From assembly GCF_037893015.1 (NCBI RefSeq), contig NC_133658.1, positions 172,379,579-172,443,578 on the forward strand: 64,000 nt of DNA. Reading direction: 5' to 3'. How positions within the stretch are numbered: the first letter of the stretch is position 1; each line of letters starts with the position of its first letter. This document shows positions 33,612-46,400 of this stretch, piece after piece. The notes beneath the pieces were generated by a model, which was not told where the DNA came from, did no database searches, and saw only the letters and a program-made list of their open reading frames with translations. Made by a program: the position numbers and the translations under genes. The stretch comes from Macrotis lagotis. Lineage: Eukaryota; Chordata; Mammalia; Peramelemorphia; Peramelidae.

Positions 33612-35435
33612 TGTTTTTTCCTTTTATAAAAATATTTATTTATTTTCATCCATTTGCACATGCATATTTTCAGCTTACAAAATTTCCTCCCACCCTCCCT
33701 TTCCACCCCACTCCCCTGAGCAGCAAACCATCAGGTTAGCATTGTACATGCATATTTTTATAAACATGTTTACAGATTAGTATTAGTTATTTTTGGTATA
33801 AGGAATTTGGATTAAGGGAAAGAGATATGTAAGAGATAATTTTTATAAAGTGTTCATCAGATTCTAGAGGATTTTTTTTATGTGTGTGTGTGTGTTTTGC
33901 TTTGTTTTTCTTCCTCTGGATAGGGATACCATAGCCAGTCTAATAGTCCTAGCTCTCTGAACTGCTGAGAGGAGCTGCTTCCATCAAGTTTGTTCATCTC
34001 ACAGTGTTGTTGTTGATGTGTACATTGTTCTCTTGGTTCCACTCCCTTCTCTCAGCATCAGATCCTGTAAGTCACTCCATACTTCTCTAGAGTCCGACCA
34101 TTATGGTTTCTTATAGAACAATAGAATTCCATAGTAGTCATGTACCATAACTTGCTTAGCCATCCCCCAGTTGATGGGCATCCCCTCAATTTCCAATTCT
34201 TTGCCACTACAAAAGGAGCTGCTATTAATATTTTGTAACATGTAGAACTTTCCCCCTTTTTATGATTTCTTCTGGATATAGACCTTGAATTGAAATTTCT
34301 GGGTCAAAGGGCATGAACAAGTTTATTACTCTTTGGGCATAGCTCCATACTGCTCTCCAGAAAGTTTGGATCTGTTCACAGTTCCACCAGTAATGCATCA
34401 ATGTCCCAATCCTTCCACAACCTCTCCAACATTCATCATTTTCCCTTTTTGTCATTTTGGCCAATGTGATAGGTGTGAGATGATACCTCATTGTTGTTTT
34501 AATTTGCATTCTCTAATCAGTAAAGATTTGAGCATTTTTTCATATGACTATATATGGCTTTAATTTCTTAATTTGAAAACTGTCTGTTCATATCCTTTGA
34601 CCATTTATCAATTGGGAAATGACTTGTGACCTTAGAAATTTGAGGCAATTCTCTCTATATTTTATCAATGAAACCTTTATGACAACTCCTAGTTGTGAAG
34701 ATTGTTTCCCAGATTTCTGCTTTCCTTCTAATTTTGGCAGCACTGATTTTATTACTGCAAAAATGTTTTAGTTTAATAAAGTCAAAATTATTCATTTTGC
34801 CGTTTATAATGTACTCTAATTCTTGTTTGGTCATAAATTTATCCCCTTTCCATAGATCTGATAGTATTTCTTTTTTTTTTTAATTTGTTTTTTTTTTGCA
34901 AGGCAATGGGGTTAAGTGGCTTGCCCAAGGCCCCACAGCTAGGTAATTATTAAGTGTCTGAGGTCAGATTTGAACTCAGGTACTCCTGACTCCAGGGCCA
35001 GTGCTCTATCCACTGTGCCACCTAGCTGCCCCTAGATAGTCTTTCTTGATCTATTAATTTATCCATGGTATCACTCTTTATGTCTAAATTCTGGACCCAT
35101 TTTGACCTTATTTTGGTATGGGGTGTGAGATGGGGATCTATTCCCAACCAGTTTTGTCAAATAGTGAGTTCTTATCCCAGAAGCTGATGTCTTTGGGTTT
35201 GTCAAATAGTAGATTGCTGTAGTCATTTACTGCAGTTTCTTTGGATCTATCCGAATCCACTGATCCATCACTCTATTTCTTAATCAATACTAGGCAGTTT
35301 TGATGACTGCTGCTTTATAATATAGTTTAGATCTGGTAGAGCTAGGTCACTTCCTTTACATTTTTAAAATCAGTTCCCTTGATATTCTTGCCCTTTTGTT
35401 GCTCCAGATGAATTTTGTTACGGTACCTTTTGTTT
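33612..35435 (-). mobile_element. L1, 5'-truncated, split by a SINE
   Basis: Antisense. The frame 34509-34225 (minus) is the best-kept ORF2 C-terminus in the window: NDECWRGCGRIGTLMHYWWN, followed by the MPFDPEIS and LYPEE segments, closely matching the human L1 ORF2 Cys-rich end (CWRGCGEIGTLLHCWW). The element runs on into ORF2 up to about 35435. Confidence 0.92.
34870..35032 (-). repeat. Marsupial tRNA-type CORE-SINE in L1
   Basis: Antisense, near consensus, with gatagtatttct and gatagtctttct as flanking duplication. Confidence 0.94.
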
Positions 35436-36050
35436 TTGCAACACCTTTCCCCTACCAATATGCTTCTCATTTCCCTTTTCCTAGAGAAGTATCCCTTAAA
35501 GAAAAAAAATGAGAACAACAACAAAAACATTTCAGTAAACTAAGAAAAATATCAAAAAAGTCTGACATAATACTCAATGCTCCACACTGATAGTCCCCTA
35601 CTTTGGCAAAGAAATAGCAGGAAGTTGCTGTCTCCTTATGTCTTCAGTCTATTATCTAGTCCAACTGGCCTTCTTGCTGCCATACAAAAATGAGAAATTA
35701 CAATATCCAAGCATGAATAGGAAATTGTTACAGTATTCATTAAGTGGTACCATATAAAGATAAATAGATTTTATATGCATACATGCATTAGATATAGTTT
35801 TTATATATACATATACACACATATGTATATACTTACATACACACAACTTTATGTTTAATTGGAATCAAAGACTATTCATTTTTGCTTCTTATATTTACTG
35901 TGGAAAATATATGGGAAATTGTTAAACACAGAAAAGTGGCTCCTGCTCAAAAATAAAAACAAAAAACTCAACCAAAACAAAAACCTATTTATGTTCACTG
36001 ATTATTTGGTCTGTTACAGTGACCATGTTACCCACCCCCCCCATTCAATA
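35436..36050. other. Intergenic DNA, no gene seen
   Basis: AT-rich; a short alternating purine/pyrimidine run (acatatacacacatatgtat) lies at 35810-35830. Confidence 0.45.
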
Positions 36051-36059
36051 AACTTACAA

Positions 36060-36580
36060 AAAGCTTACTATTGCTTCCAGAATCAAAACCAAAATCGCTC
36101 TGTTTGTATTCAAAATCATTTTTAACATAGAGCTCACCTACTTTTCTAGTCTCCTTACACCTCATTCTCTGAGATGTGCTCTTTGATTCAGTGATATTGG
36201 CCTCCTAGCTGTTCCATGAACAAGACACTTCATTTCTTGGCTCCAGGCATTTTTTCTGACTAACATCCCTTCCTGGAATGCTCTCTCTCCTCTGCTCAGA
36301 CCATGCACTGATCTCCATAACTTTCTTCAAGTCTGACTAATATCCAATCTTCTACAGGAAAACTTCTTCAATCCCTCTATACTCTAGGACATTTTGTTAA
36401 TAATTTCTTATTTATCCTGTATGTTACCGCTTTATAACTATTTGTTTGCATGCTGTTTTTCCAATGAGATTGTAGGCTTCTTAAAAACAGGGACTAATTT
36501 TTTGTCTTTTGGTATCCCCAAATTCTTAGCACAGTGCCCGTATATAGTAGATGCTTAATATTGATTGATTGATAGACTAT
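36060..36580 (+). mobile_element. L2-type LINE 3' end
   Basis: cctggaatgctctctctcct, ccaatgagattgtaggcttc, ttcttagcacagtgcccgta, then a (ATTG)n-like end. It shares its 5' portion (ggctgttccatgaacaagac-like) with the copy at 41405. Confidence 0.7.
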
Positions 36581-38640
36581 TGTATATCTTGCAACAAAGA
36601 ACTCTTATAAAATAATTTCACTTAGCTACACTGATCAGATTAATTGGATAATCAATTGTGAATAAATGATTATTATTTATAAGCCTATTCTATCCCTCAC
36701 CCCAAAATAAGGATTAAAAAAGACTATTTCACTGTTTGCCAGAAATATCAATAAAATTTAGCAAAAGCAAAAGGGTTTTTGTACTGTTGTAAATAAACAA
36801 TTAAAATATTTATTTCATTTATATATTTTTCTTACTTTATATTTTTTGTTTAGGCTGTACATTTCATATTAGAGGTTTAAGAATATGTTATAAATACATA
36901 GGTATGTTACATAAATAGGAGATGCACTAATAGAGATATATGATTAAAAAATTCCATGGCTACCAGAGTATATGAGATAGAATTTGAGGGCTAATCCTTT
37001 AAAGGGAAAAATAATATTGTTCTTAGTTTTATACAAGATAACAAAATCATATTGACTTTGTATAGTCCATACTATATTGTCTCCTTTTTCTCCTCTCCTT
37101 TCCCAGAAGACATATGGGGAAGAGCTGGCTAGTTCTCTTGGCAAGAACTGATGACAATTTGTCAAAAATTGATGACAGTTTGTCAAGAACCATTGCATTG
37201 TGGCTGCTTTCATACATTTAAGATTAAATTTAACCTTAAGGAGGATAAGATTAAATTCTGAATTATCATATGAATCAAACAAAAGATTTAATTAACTGAT
37301 ACTTTAAGAATTTGCAACAATTTGTATCTGAATGCATTTGGAGCACATATTGCTAGAATAGGAAACTATCCAGCCTTTATGTCATATTTTACTCTAAATC
37401 ATCATGAAGATGATAAGAGAAGATTATATTGGTATATCATGGATAATGGAAGAGAGCACACTCTCTTAAGCAAATTCTGAGAGGGGACCATGTTTGATGG
37501 AGAGATGAAAAACATTTGGGTAGCTATGAAGAAAGCAAGCTTCAAATGAAATTGGAAGTCTGAGTCTCAGGGCCTTTGTCATTTATGAATACTTAATTAT
37601 TGATAATAATTGATACTTATATGGTGCTTTAAAAAGAATAATTATCGAATTGTCCTTTGCATTCTACTATATTAAGGTCCTGAATTAAAGAGAAGCATAT
37701 AATATATTATATATATGTATAATATCTGTCAATCTATCACATTCATTATACATTTCTTCCTTATAGTATCTCTGAAAACATTCATTAACCAATTGCTAAT
37801 TTATTGCTTCACTCATTTATTGGTACATGATGCAGAAAGTTGGGAAAGATTAAAAAACAAAACATGATCCTTGTCTTCAAATATCCCACCTATCTGGTGG
37901 AAATGGCATTGTATACCTTATATAATACTCAGATCTATACTTGGAATTTTCCAGGGAGGTAGATGGATATAGCGTTGTGGCCAAAACATCTCAAAAATAA
38001 TAAAAATGGTTAACATGGAGGAGACTTTCAAGAGGCACAGAGAAGAAAAAGATAAACGAGGAAAAGCTTTGGGTCAGTTAAGAGAAGATCATTTAGAGAG
38101 TCCAATCACCTGGAAGCCACCAAGCAACTCAAGCCTTCATTTAATCACGCAGAACAGAAAAGAGGCTAGAAGAGCAGCCACAGAAATTGGAGCAGTCTGG
38201 GGCCGTCAATAGAGGGGTGTTTGCTAATGATGTTGACCTTGGTTCACTGCAATCATCCACCCCACTTCTCCACAGGCCAGCCAAGTTGAAATGATTCCCA
38301 ATATCTAGCGAATAGGCCTTTCAGTCTTCCCTGGAAATTACAGTGTACCAAACACAGCCTTCAGATGAGCAAACTGTACCAGGCTAAAAGAAGGAAAGGG
38401 GAGGGAGGGGGGAGAAAAACTCATTTGTCTTCCAGCTATTCTGAGTTTGGACGTGATTGATACTAGCATTACTGCTGCTAGCAATTGATCTGAGCATATT
38501 ACCATGCTAAAACAATTTACCACTAAGGTAGACACAAATGGGAGTCTTCTGGAAAAGCAGTTTCAAAATAAGGGACAAGGGTGAAAATGACTCTCTGAAG
38601 GTTTTAAAATGGAATTACTCTCACTTCCTGCATGCAAAAT
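36581..38640. other. Intergenic DNA, largely repeat-free
   Basis: About 2 kb without a recognised gene. A 21-bp unit (gatgacaatttgtcaa-like) occurs twice at 37150-37190. The block 38220-38640 has no repeat and a balanced composition. The frame at 38006-38212 has no known similarity and I do not call it. Confidence 0.45.
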
Positions 38641-38765
38641 GAGATGTCAGAGGTCATCTAATTCAATTCACCGAGTCAAAGGAGCTCAGAGAATTGAAAT
38701 GTTTTGAATAAGGCCATACACCTAACTAGAGACAGAACTGGGACTAGAACTAAGATCTAAGATCT
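38640..38765 (-). repeat. MIR/THER-like SINE fragment
   Basis: Antisense: gtcagaggtcatctaattca, then agagacagaactgggactag. Confidence 0.5.
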
Positions 38766-38887
38766 AAGACCAGGCTAAGGCCTGGGGATATACAATCATT
38801 CCTTGCAATGTCAGCTTAAAGGGGATGTTTTGATATCTTTTAATGGAAGAGTGAACACAGATCTAAAATATTATGTTTCTACTTTAC

Positions 38888-39308
38888 TAGTCTAGTGCAG
38901 TAGGAAGAATGTGAGATTTGGAGTCAGAGGACCCTGAGTTCAAATCCCAACTCTGTCACTTAATGAACTGTGACTTTGGGAAGAAAACAATGATCTAGCT
39001 CCTCTTTTGACCTCACTTTCTTCATTTATAAAATGAAAGGTAGAAGTAAATGACATGGAAAATCCCTTCCAATTTTAAGTGGAGGCAGGTTAGTTTAGCA
39101 AGAGTGTTGGATTTGGAGTTTGGAAGACCTTAGTTTAATATTACCTCAGAAACTTTCTAGCTGTGGGACATTTATCCTTTAAGTCTTTTAACCTTTCTAA
39201 CTCTCAGTTTCTTCACCCACTAAATGGGTATAATTAAAATACCTACTTCAGGAATGTTGTAAAGATTAGAGGACATAACGTGTTTGCAAACTTTAAAGTG
39301 CTGTATAG
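38888..39308 (+). repeat. Two MIR-type SINEs, head to tail
   Basis: Two sense copies. 38888-39080: tttggagtcagaggaccctg, agttcaaatcccaactctgt. 39085-39308: tctcagtttcttcacccact, gaatgttgtaaagattagag. Confidence 0.75.
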
Positions 39309-39310
39309 AT

Positions 39311-39515
39311 TGATCCCTTCAGTTGTGTCCAGCTCATTTTGAACCCATTGGGGTTTTCTTGACAGAGATACTGGAGTGGCTTGCCATTTCCTTCTCCAGA
39401 TCATTTTACAGAAACAAATAGGGTTAAGTGAACTGTGCAGGGTCCCATAGCTAGGAAATGTCTGAGGCCAGATTTGAACTTAGGTCTTTCTGACTTCAGG
39501 TTTGCAACACCATAT
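39311..39515 (-). repeat. CORE-SINE with ttcagttgtgtccagctc end
   Basis: Antisense: ggggttttcttgacagagat, actggagtggcttgccattt, cctgac-type end. Same subfamily as 5346-5590. Confidence 0.8.
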
Positions 39516-40325
39516 TTCTTGATATCTAAATACTAACTATATTGTTATTGTTGTTGTTGTTAAAGTCAATGATGCTATTCCTACTAATGAAAAGAACAAA
39601 GAAGATTTTAAAATGTCATATGAAAACCAATTATTTTTTTGAAGACATAATTTGCTACCAAATTTATGAGTCCCTGGCACAGTTCTTCCATTGGATCCTT
39701 CCAAGTTGTTATCATGGTTTGGGAAGCTTTCTAACAGCTTTGTGACTTTGTCATTTAAAGGATTCCTACTAACAACTTCTTCATGTATCTTAATCACGAA
39801 TGGAACTAGTTAGTAGCAGTGGGGATGGGCACGGGGTCAGGGGAAAGAAACCACGAAAAGCAGTCCTGGAGGACATAGAGGAGAGGACCAAATAGTCAAA
39901 TCCTGGAGCAATGTGCTCTGGCAGAAGGATTCTCAGAGGCACAGAACTGGACTTGACTTCAGATAGTGGATTTGCTTCTAAATCTCTTTGTGACAGTGAA
40001 CAAATCATTTTATCCTCATGGATTTCAGCTTTCATCTTTGTAAGATGAGGGAGCCTTGATAGATAGTAAAGGGCCAGGTTGTAAAAAGATTACATGGCAA
40101 AATAATATGCACAATGAGATTGAAAGAATTTGAATTTTAACTTTTTAAATAAAACAGAATTTTTTGAGAAGTAGCTTAATGTTAAGCATGTTGAAACTTC
40201 AGATTAACTCTGTTATCCCTTTGTCAAGGGAAAATACTAAGAAAATTGGTCAGCTCAGTACAACTAACTCATTGAATGTGAAGTAATTAATAAATTATTA
40301 TTGCTCATTAATGAATAATTGTTAC
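39516..40325. other. Intergenic DNA, no gene seen
   Basis: A (GTT)n run lies at 39542-39560. The remainder has no recognised feature. Confidence 0.45.
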
Positions 40326-40329
40326 TTTG

Positions 40330-40437
40330 TTCCAGGCACTATGTACTGCAGTACAAATAGAGAAATAAAATTGTCCCTGTTCACAAGGAGCTTAAACCCC
40401 ATTAGGGAAAAACAACATGCACTTAAAAAAGGGAATA
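40330..40437 (+). repeat. Unnamed old dispersed repeat
   Basis: ttccaggcactatgtactgc, ttgtccctgttcacaaggag, then cttaaaccccattagggaaa. Confidence 0.45.
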
Positions 40438-40795
40438 TAAATATATCACAATATTCATTATATGTAATTATAGTAATCTTATAATATAAATAATATGTTA
40501 CTACAATATTTATTAATATATTAACTATATTAATGTAAACATTCTACATCACCATATTAATTATATTAATATCATTATGTTAGCTATCACTATATTATAT
40601 ATCATTATATTACACACATTCTGTTATAGCACTAAAATACATTACTATATTGGTTATATTTTTACAATATGGCATTATATTAATTTCATAAATACAACTG
40701 TATCACTATGATGCATTATTACTACATTAATATAAACATTATGTATATACATTATATAATAAGGTTATAATATATTTTATACAAAAATATAAATG
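40438..40795. repeat. AT-rich low-complexity block
   Basis: About 350 bp built almost entirely of ATATTA/TATTAAT-like words with irregular spacing, no unit of fixed length. Confidence 0.8.
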
Positions 40796-41276
40796 AAAAA
40801 TGTTTAAAATAGGTAGAAGAAATTTCTGTCAGAAGACTTAAGATAGGTCTCCGGGCAAAGTCCAATGCCCAGCACATAGTTCTAGTTGACTGAGTGATTG
40901 TAAAATCTGTGCTGACCTTTGACAAAAGATAGGGATTCTAAGAGACAGGGATGAGGAAAGAACATATTCTAGACATGTGGAATATCAGAGTCCTTTGATT
41001 AGAACAGAAATTACATGAAAATCAAATGCAATAAGCCTGAAAAGAGACTAGACATAGATTACAAAGCTGAGCAGTGGAGTTATTTTTACTAAACAATAAT
41101 CACAAACTTTAACTTACTAAACGTGAAGACTATTTTCACTTATTTGACTAAGAAGGTAGCTCACTGGAGTGAGAGCAAGAGTCCTGTACCCCTCTTAGCT
41201 GTGAGTCCTAGGGTGAATCATTGATTTGTCCTGGTCTCAGTTTTTTCACATACATTAGATTTCACCCACATTAGAT

Positions 41277-41420
41277 TAAGGATTCTTAACCATTTTTCTT
41301 TGGTCATGGATCACTTTGATAATGTGGTGAAGTATATGAACCCTTCTCACAAATGTTTTAATAATAAGTAATAGTAATAACAACAAATTTAATAAATAAA
41401 ACAAAGGAAACTCCAAAGCC
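41277..41420 (+). repeat. Old mammal-wide repeat (possibly hAT-derived)
   Basis: ggattcttaaccatttttct, ggtcatggatcactttgata, then tatgaacccttctcacaaat. I recognise the text as a common old mammalian repeat but cannot name the family. Confidence 0.4.
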
Positions 41421-41905
41421 TTCCTAGTCCCTTTAGGATCAAATATGAGCTGTGCTGCTTGGAATTCAAAGCTTTTCATATATAGCTCCCCTCCTACCTT
41501 TCCAATCTTCTTACACTTTACTTCCTATAATTTTTGATACAATGGTTTTGGTCTCTTGGCTGTTCCATGAACAAGACTTTCATCTCTTGACTTTGGATAT
41601 TTTCTCTGACTCTTCCGTGCCTGGAATGCTCTCTCCTTAACTATGCCTTCTGACTCACCTAACTTTCTTTACATTCAACCAAAATCTCATCTTTTACACA
41701 AAGTCTTACCCAAGTTTCTTTAATTCTGATGCCTTCCTTTAACTATCCCCCCCCCAATTTATTTTGTAGATGGCTTACTTTGTATGTATTTGCATCTTGT
41801 ATACTCTATTAAATTGTAAGCTCCTTGAGGGCAGGGACTGTTTTTGACACTTTTTGTATGCCAACACTGAGCAAAGTAACTGGCACATAATGGACACTTA
41901 ATAGC
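41421..41905 (+). mobile_element. L2-type LINE 3' end
   Basis: ggctgttccatgaacaagac, gtgcctggaatgctctctcc, taaattgtaagctccttgag, ggcagggactg. Sister of 36060-36580. Confidence 0.75.
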
Positions 41906-42429
41906 TATATATAGTTATCTATATTTCAAATCATCAATATATAGGAAATTGTCATACACATGAACATACACATGAAGCATATGAAAACACATGACAAATG
42001 AGAAGAGATGGGAAGATAATATGATATCACAATATATCACATATAACATGTGTATATACACATTAATGGATATGAAAATGTATCATGCCAAAACATGCAA
42101 AATGTGCAATTGAATATCTCTCTAGAGCTAGACATACCATATAGAAACACAAATGTGTTATTCATTTCATATATGCCACAGATTACATTATATGTTTTAT
42201 ATTATCCATTAGGTAGTTTTTATGTGCCATATATACAAATATAAAAATTCTCATAACTCCTGATTAAAAGATCATCATTAAATCATTAAGATTCTTTCTA
42301 GATATAAAATTCTATAATTCTAAATTGCTTTTTTGGTCTTTCAAAACCACAGTGGTCCATTTCAGTCAACTTCTGTGGTCTATGTTATGCTGATGTTGGG
42401 ACTACTAGCTCCTGGTAGTCAAGAATGGT

Positions 42430-42825
42430 ATTCCTCAGGGATGAATCAGAAAAAAGTCATCAAATACTTTTGAATTCGGGTGCTGGAGAAGACTTTTGAG
42501 AGTTCTTTGAATGAGGAGATCAATCTAGTCAGCACTTAAAGAAATTAATACTCATTGGAAGGATAAATTCAGAAACTGAAGTTTGAATACTTCAGCCACA
42601 TAATGAGAAGATAAGACTCACTGAGGAAAAAAAAAACAATATTGGGAAAGATTGAAGGCAAAAGGAAAATAGAATGAGATGCATAGATACTGCAATGGAA
42701 GCAATGAACATGACCCTGGACAGACTTTAGGAGATAGTGGAGGATTAGAAAGGCTTGCCATGCTATAGGACATGGGTGCATGAGGTTTTGGACATAACTG
42801 AATGAATGTATAATGAATCAGATGA
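42430..42825 (+). mobile_element. RTE/BovB-like LINE 3' end
   Basis: Sense: gccacataatgagaagataa, ttgggaaagattgaaggcaa, aatggaagcaatgaacatga, cagactttaggagatagtgg, ggacataactgaatgaatgt. This order is typical of the RTE 3' coding end and UTR. Not intact. Confidence 0.82.
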
Positions 42826-42869
42826 AATAAAATTTTGAAAACCAACTGGTCCACTCATGTTAAGTGAGA

Positions 42870-43125
42870 GCTATCTTCCACACCTGGAATGTGCTTTGTT
42901 CTCTTTACTGCCTATTAAAATCCCCACTTTCTTTCAAATCATGATTCAGAAGTTATCTCCTACAAGATACCTTTCCTGATCTCCTTAAACTGCTAGTTTT
43001 CCACATTAACTTGTGCTGATTAGGCATATATTTTGTCTATACTTTTAGGTGTGTGTGTTCCTATTGTCTAGTACAGTGCCTTTTTTGTTGCTCATGCTTA
43101 ATAAATGTTTTCTGATGCATTGACT
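42870..43125 (+). mobile_element. L2-type LINE 3' end
   Basis: cacctggaatgtgctttgtt, agatacctttcctgatctcc, tgtctagtacagtgcctttt, cttaataaatgttttctgat. Confidence 0.72.
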
Positions 43126-43129
43126 AGAT

Positions 43130-44455
43130 AATAACATGGAATTTCAAAATAGCAAAAAAATAGACCTCAGTGATGAAAGCAATTTTTACCCTAAAAACTA
43201 AAATAAATCTCATTTTTCAGACATGATCTAAACAACTTCAAACATACTTCAGACAACTTCAAAATAAGAAAGTAACTAGAATTTGATTCCTGAATCAGAT
43301 TCTGATAACTTGGGTATGAATACCCATTTACTTAGCATCAACAAATGAAATTATTTTTCCTTCCTCCATACATAACTCTTGCCTGTTAATAGCAATACCC
43401 TTTTCAAAGCTAGGATTGGTATTGAGAGAAGTTGGGTGGCACAAGTGCATGCCAGGCATACTTTAGCCCAGCTAGCATTCACTAAATTACCAAAATGTGA
43501 ATTCAGCTCCTTCAACTACTAACCAATGGATTTTCATGTCTTGCTGTGAAAAAACAAAACAAAGACTTTAACTGATTTTCTGAGGCACATAGCATTTTCT
43601 AGCATAAAGAGAGCTGGACTGAGTCCTCTGGGAGATACAGAGCAGTGCACCATTTCATTCATCCATCCCATGTCTTTCACTCTATGATTTCATCTTAGTT
43701 TAGTTCATGCTGTTCTGGAGGCTTACATAGTTTCTGGAATTCTCCATCCCCACTGTTTTCTTCAAGCCAGAAATAATGAAACATCTGCACTGATGTGGGA
43801 ACACTGCCAGGGCAAAGACTATGCCTGAATGTACATGAATACTCAGACTTATTGGTTGTTTCTGCCACTCAGACATTTACAATAACAAGATTTCACTTAT
43901 TATTTAGCATTCAGTTGTTGCTTGGTGCTATCTTGAAACCTGTCAAAGGTCAAATTCCAGGTCAGGTAATTATATGATCTAAAAATCTCATAGAACCGTT
44001 CTCTCTAAAGCTCTCTTTGAAGGCCCTTGTTTAGCACTGTCCATTTATCAATTTTGTTATGCTAGTAAAAATGAAGAAAAGAACAGATCAGGGTTCAAGA
44101 TCAAACTGTTACTATTCTACATTTAACATATGTAACTTTTAAATTTTGTATCTCTGGATAATGGCAATGATAGCTGCCCCTTAACTTTCTCAAAGGAAAA
44201 ATTTCAAGAATAAATGAAAATATGGAAGAATAATTCCTGAGTGAGAAGTAATATTATTATTAAAGAATTTCTTTTGGTGTGAAGAGAGTTTTTAAATTCT
44301 TTTTTATGAGTGTATGACTGGATCAGAACACAACATCATTTTGAATGACCTTGTTTTCCTATTTTTCTTCACTTTATCCATTATTCATGGGTGTCTAGAA
44401 AATTCCATATAAATGTAGTTCCATCCACTTGGACAATCTATTTGATGGGATAGAC
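43130..44455. other. Repeat-free intergenic block
   Basis: About 1.3 kb with no nameable repeat. It contains two AGGTCA nuclear-receptor half sites at 43947-43952 and 43959-43964. No coding frame is recognised. Confidence 0.45.
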
Positions 44456-44459
44456 CATG

Positions 44460-44665
44460 GGGAGGCAATATGCTATATTGGAAAGAGGGCTGGTTTTGCA
44501 GTCAGAGGTCCTTGAGTTGAAGTCTAGACAAACTCTACTTCTGTGATTTAGGGCAAGTCACTTGAAGTTTCTGTGCCTCGGATTCTTCTTCTGTAAATGA
44601 AGTGGATAGACTAAACAATGTCTAAGTTCCCTTCTCATTCTAAATATATGATTCTATGGTTTGTT
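44460..44665 (+). repeat. MIR/THER-type SINE
   Basis: Sense: agggctggttttgcagtcag, tagggcaagtcacttgaagt, ttctgtaaatgaagtggata. Confidence 0.78.
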
Positions 44666-45275
44666 CTGAACTCCTTTTTTTCCCAATATGATGGGTGAAA
44701 AGGGTTGGATAACTAAGTCATAAATATAAGGGCTATTATTACTCCTGAGGCTCCTCTCTTCTGAACCTCATCCCAGGCTTTTTCTAAGTTATCCCCTTTC
44801 AAAGCTTGAACAGAGGCCAAAAGAAAGCAAAGGGTTAGCTTCACATACAACTTCCAAAGAATCTGGACTAGGTGAGATCTACTATGAACTATCAAGATAC
44901 CAAAAGAAGAGAACCAAATTAATCAGGTTTGAAAAAAACAGAAACTATTAATTATCTGGAAACTTATAAAAATTATTTTTAATTTATGGAATAAAATTTT
45001 CATACAATAAAGAAGATGATTATACATAAAACCACAAATCTACTATGCACAATTTGCTATTTCCTTCAAATATATCCCATAATTCTCATGCAATTTTTCC
45101 TTTTCTCTTCCTTCTTTTCTGTCATGGACATATCTACATTAGACACACACATGTTTGGGTATAATACATAATCACATGTACACATATATGTAAAATTATT
45201 CTATATACACTTTTATGTATCAGTTTTTTTCTTTGGATGAAGATACTTTCTTCAAATATTCTTTATATTTAATTT

Positions 45276-45282
45276 GGGTATA

Positions 45283-45315
<33 letters not shown>

Positions 45316-45316
45316 G
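45276..45316. repeat. (TA)n microsatellite
   Basis: Two TA runs separated by a single CA step. Confidence 0.9.
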
Positions 45317-45489
45317 TCAAATAACTTATTTGCTCAAAGTCCTTAATAAAACAATATTGCTGTTGATGTACACAGCATTCTCTTGATTCTGCTCATTTCA
45401 CTGTTTTTTGTTTTCTATAAGTCTTTCCAAATTTTTCTAAGATCATTGAGCTCATTTTTATAGCACAAAAGTATGCCATCACAATCACT

Positions 45490-45621
45490 GGGGCAGCTAG
45501 CTGGTGCAGTGGATAGAATAGTAGGAACTAAATTCATAAACTGCCTTAGATATTTGATACTTCCTAGCTGTGTGACCCTGGACAAGTCACTTAACCTAGT
45601 TAATAGTCCATACAAAAACCA
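45490..45621 (+). repeat. Marsupial tRNA-type CORE-SINE in L1
   Basis: Sense, diverged in the middle, with ggggcagctagctggtgcag and agctgtgtgaccctggacaa kept. Flanks resemble each other (acaatca / accaatcat). Confidence 0.85.
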
Positions 45622-46044
45622 ATCATATACCACATTTTGTTCAGCCATTCTCTAATTGAGGGGCATCCCTGAAATGTCCAGCTTTTTGCCTCTGTAATGA
45701 GAGTTGCTATGAACATTTTAGAAAATACAGATTTTTTTATTTTTTCCCTAAATATTTTGGAAATCAATCTAGTAATAGGATTGTTGGATCAAAGGGTATA
45801 GGTATAATTTCAGATTGCTCCTCAATTCCACAAACAATGAAATGGTGTCCCAATTTTTTTTTCACATCCCCTCCAACATTTTTCACTATCCAGTTCTATC
45901 ATTTTAGCTAATCCAGTAAGTGTAAAGTGATACTTCAATGTTATTTAAATCTGCATTTAGCTCATTAGTAATGAATTAGAGAATTTTTTTATAAAACTAT
46001 AAATTATTTTCATTTCTTCATTGGAAAATGGTTCATATCCTTTG

Positions 46045-46250
46045 ACAGTGGTCAGGGCTGAGAAAAACCTCCTATAAAAGATGAGATCTGTCTGAAACTT
46101 GAAAAAAAATGGGATGTGAAGGTGAGGAGAGAGAACATTCCAGAAATGGGGGAGGGGGTATAGTAAGTGAAAAGGTAAAGAATTGAGAGATGGAGTTTGT
46201 AGAAAAAACTGTAATTATTACTGGGTCATAGAATAAATAGAGGGGAGTGA
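46045..46250 (+). repeat. Unnamed old dispersed repeat
   Basis: gatctgtctgaaacttgaaa, gagagaacattccagaaatg, agtgaaaaggtaaagaattg, actgggtcatagaataaata. These words come in a fixed order in a very common mammalian repeat that I cannot name. Confidence 0.55.
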
Positions 46251-46400
46251 TTTTTTTTTCATTTGGATTAGATTTTATTTTTTCTCAATAGCATGTAAAC
46301 AAAAAATTTAAGACAGTTTTTGGAATTTTGAGTTTTAAATTCTCTCCCATCCTCTCTCCCTTCTCACCTCTTCTAGCAGCCAATATAGAAGATAACCTTG
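46250..46400 (-). mobile_element. L1 3' UTR fragment
   Basis: Antisense: poly-T start, gattagattttattttttct, then ctctcccatcctctctccct. Confidence 0.65.

Larger units (their letters stand above)
44990..46045 (-). mobile_element. L1 3' part, split by a SINE
   Basis: Antisense 3' UTR of the 3185-type subfamily, then the ORF2 end. The frame 45648-45415 (minus) begins AEQNVVYDW, as in the ORF2 C-terminus, before running into the SINE. (TA)n at 45276-45316. Confidence 0.82.

Noticed and set aside
38006-38212. 68-residue Lys/Arg/Glu-rich plus-strand frame
   Set aside because: ATG start but no recognisable family, and the length is unremarkable for chance in AG-rich DNA.
43425-43490. Words resembling the 7SL/Alu 5' end (gggtggcacaagtgcatgcc, then agcccagcta)
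   Set aside because: Only two short matches with an unmatched gap and no following 7SL sequence; most likely chance.
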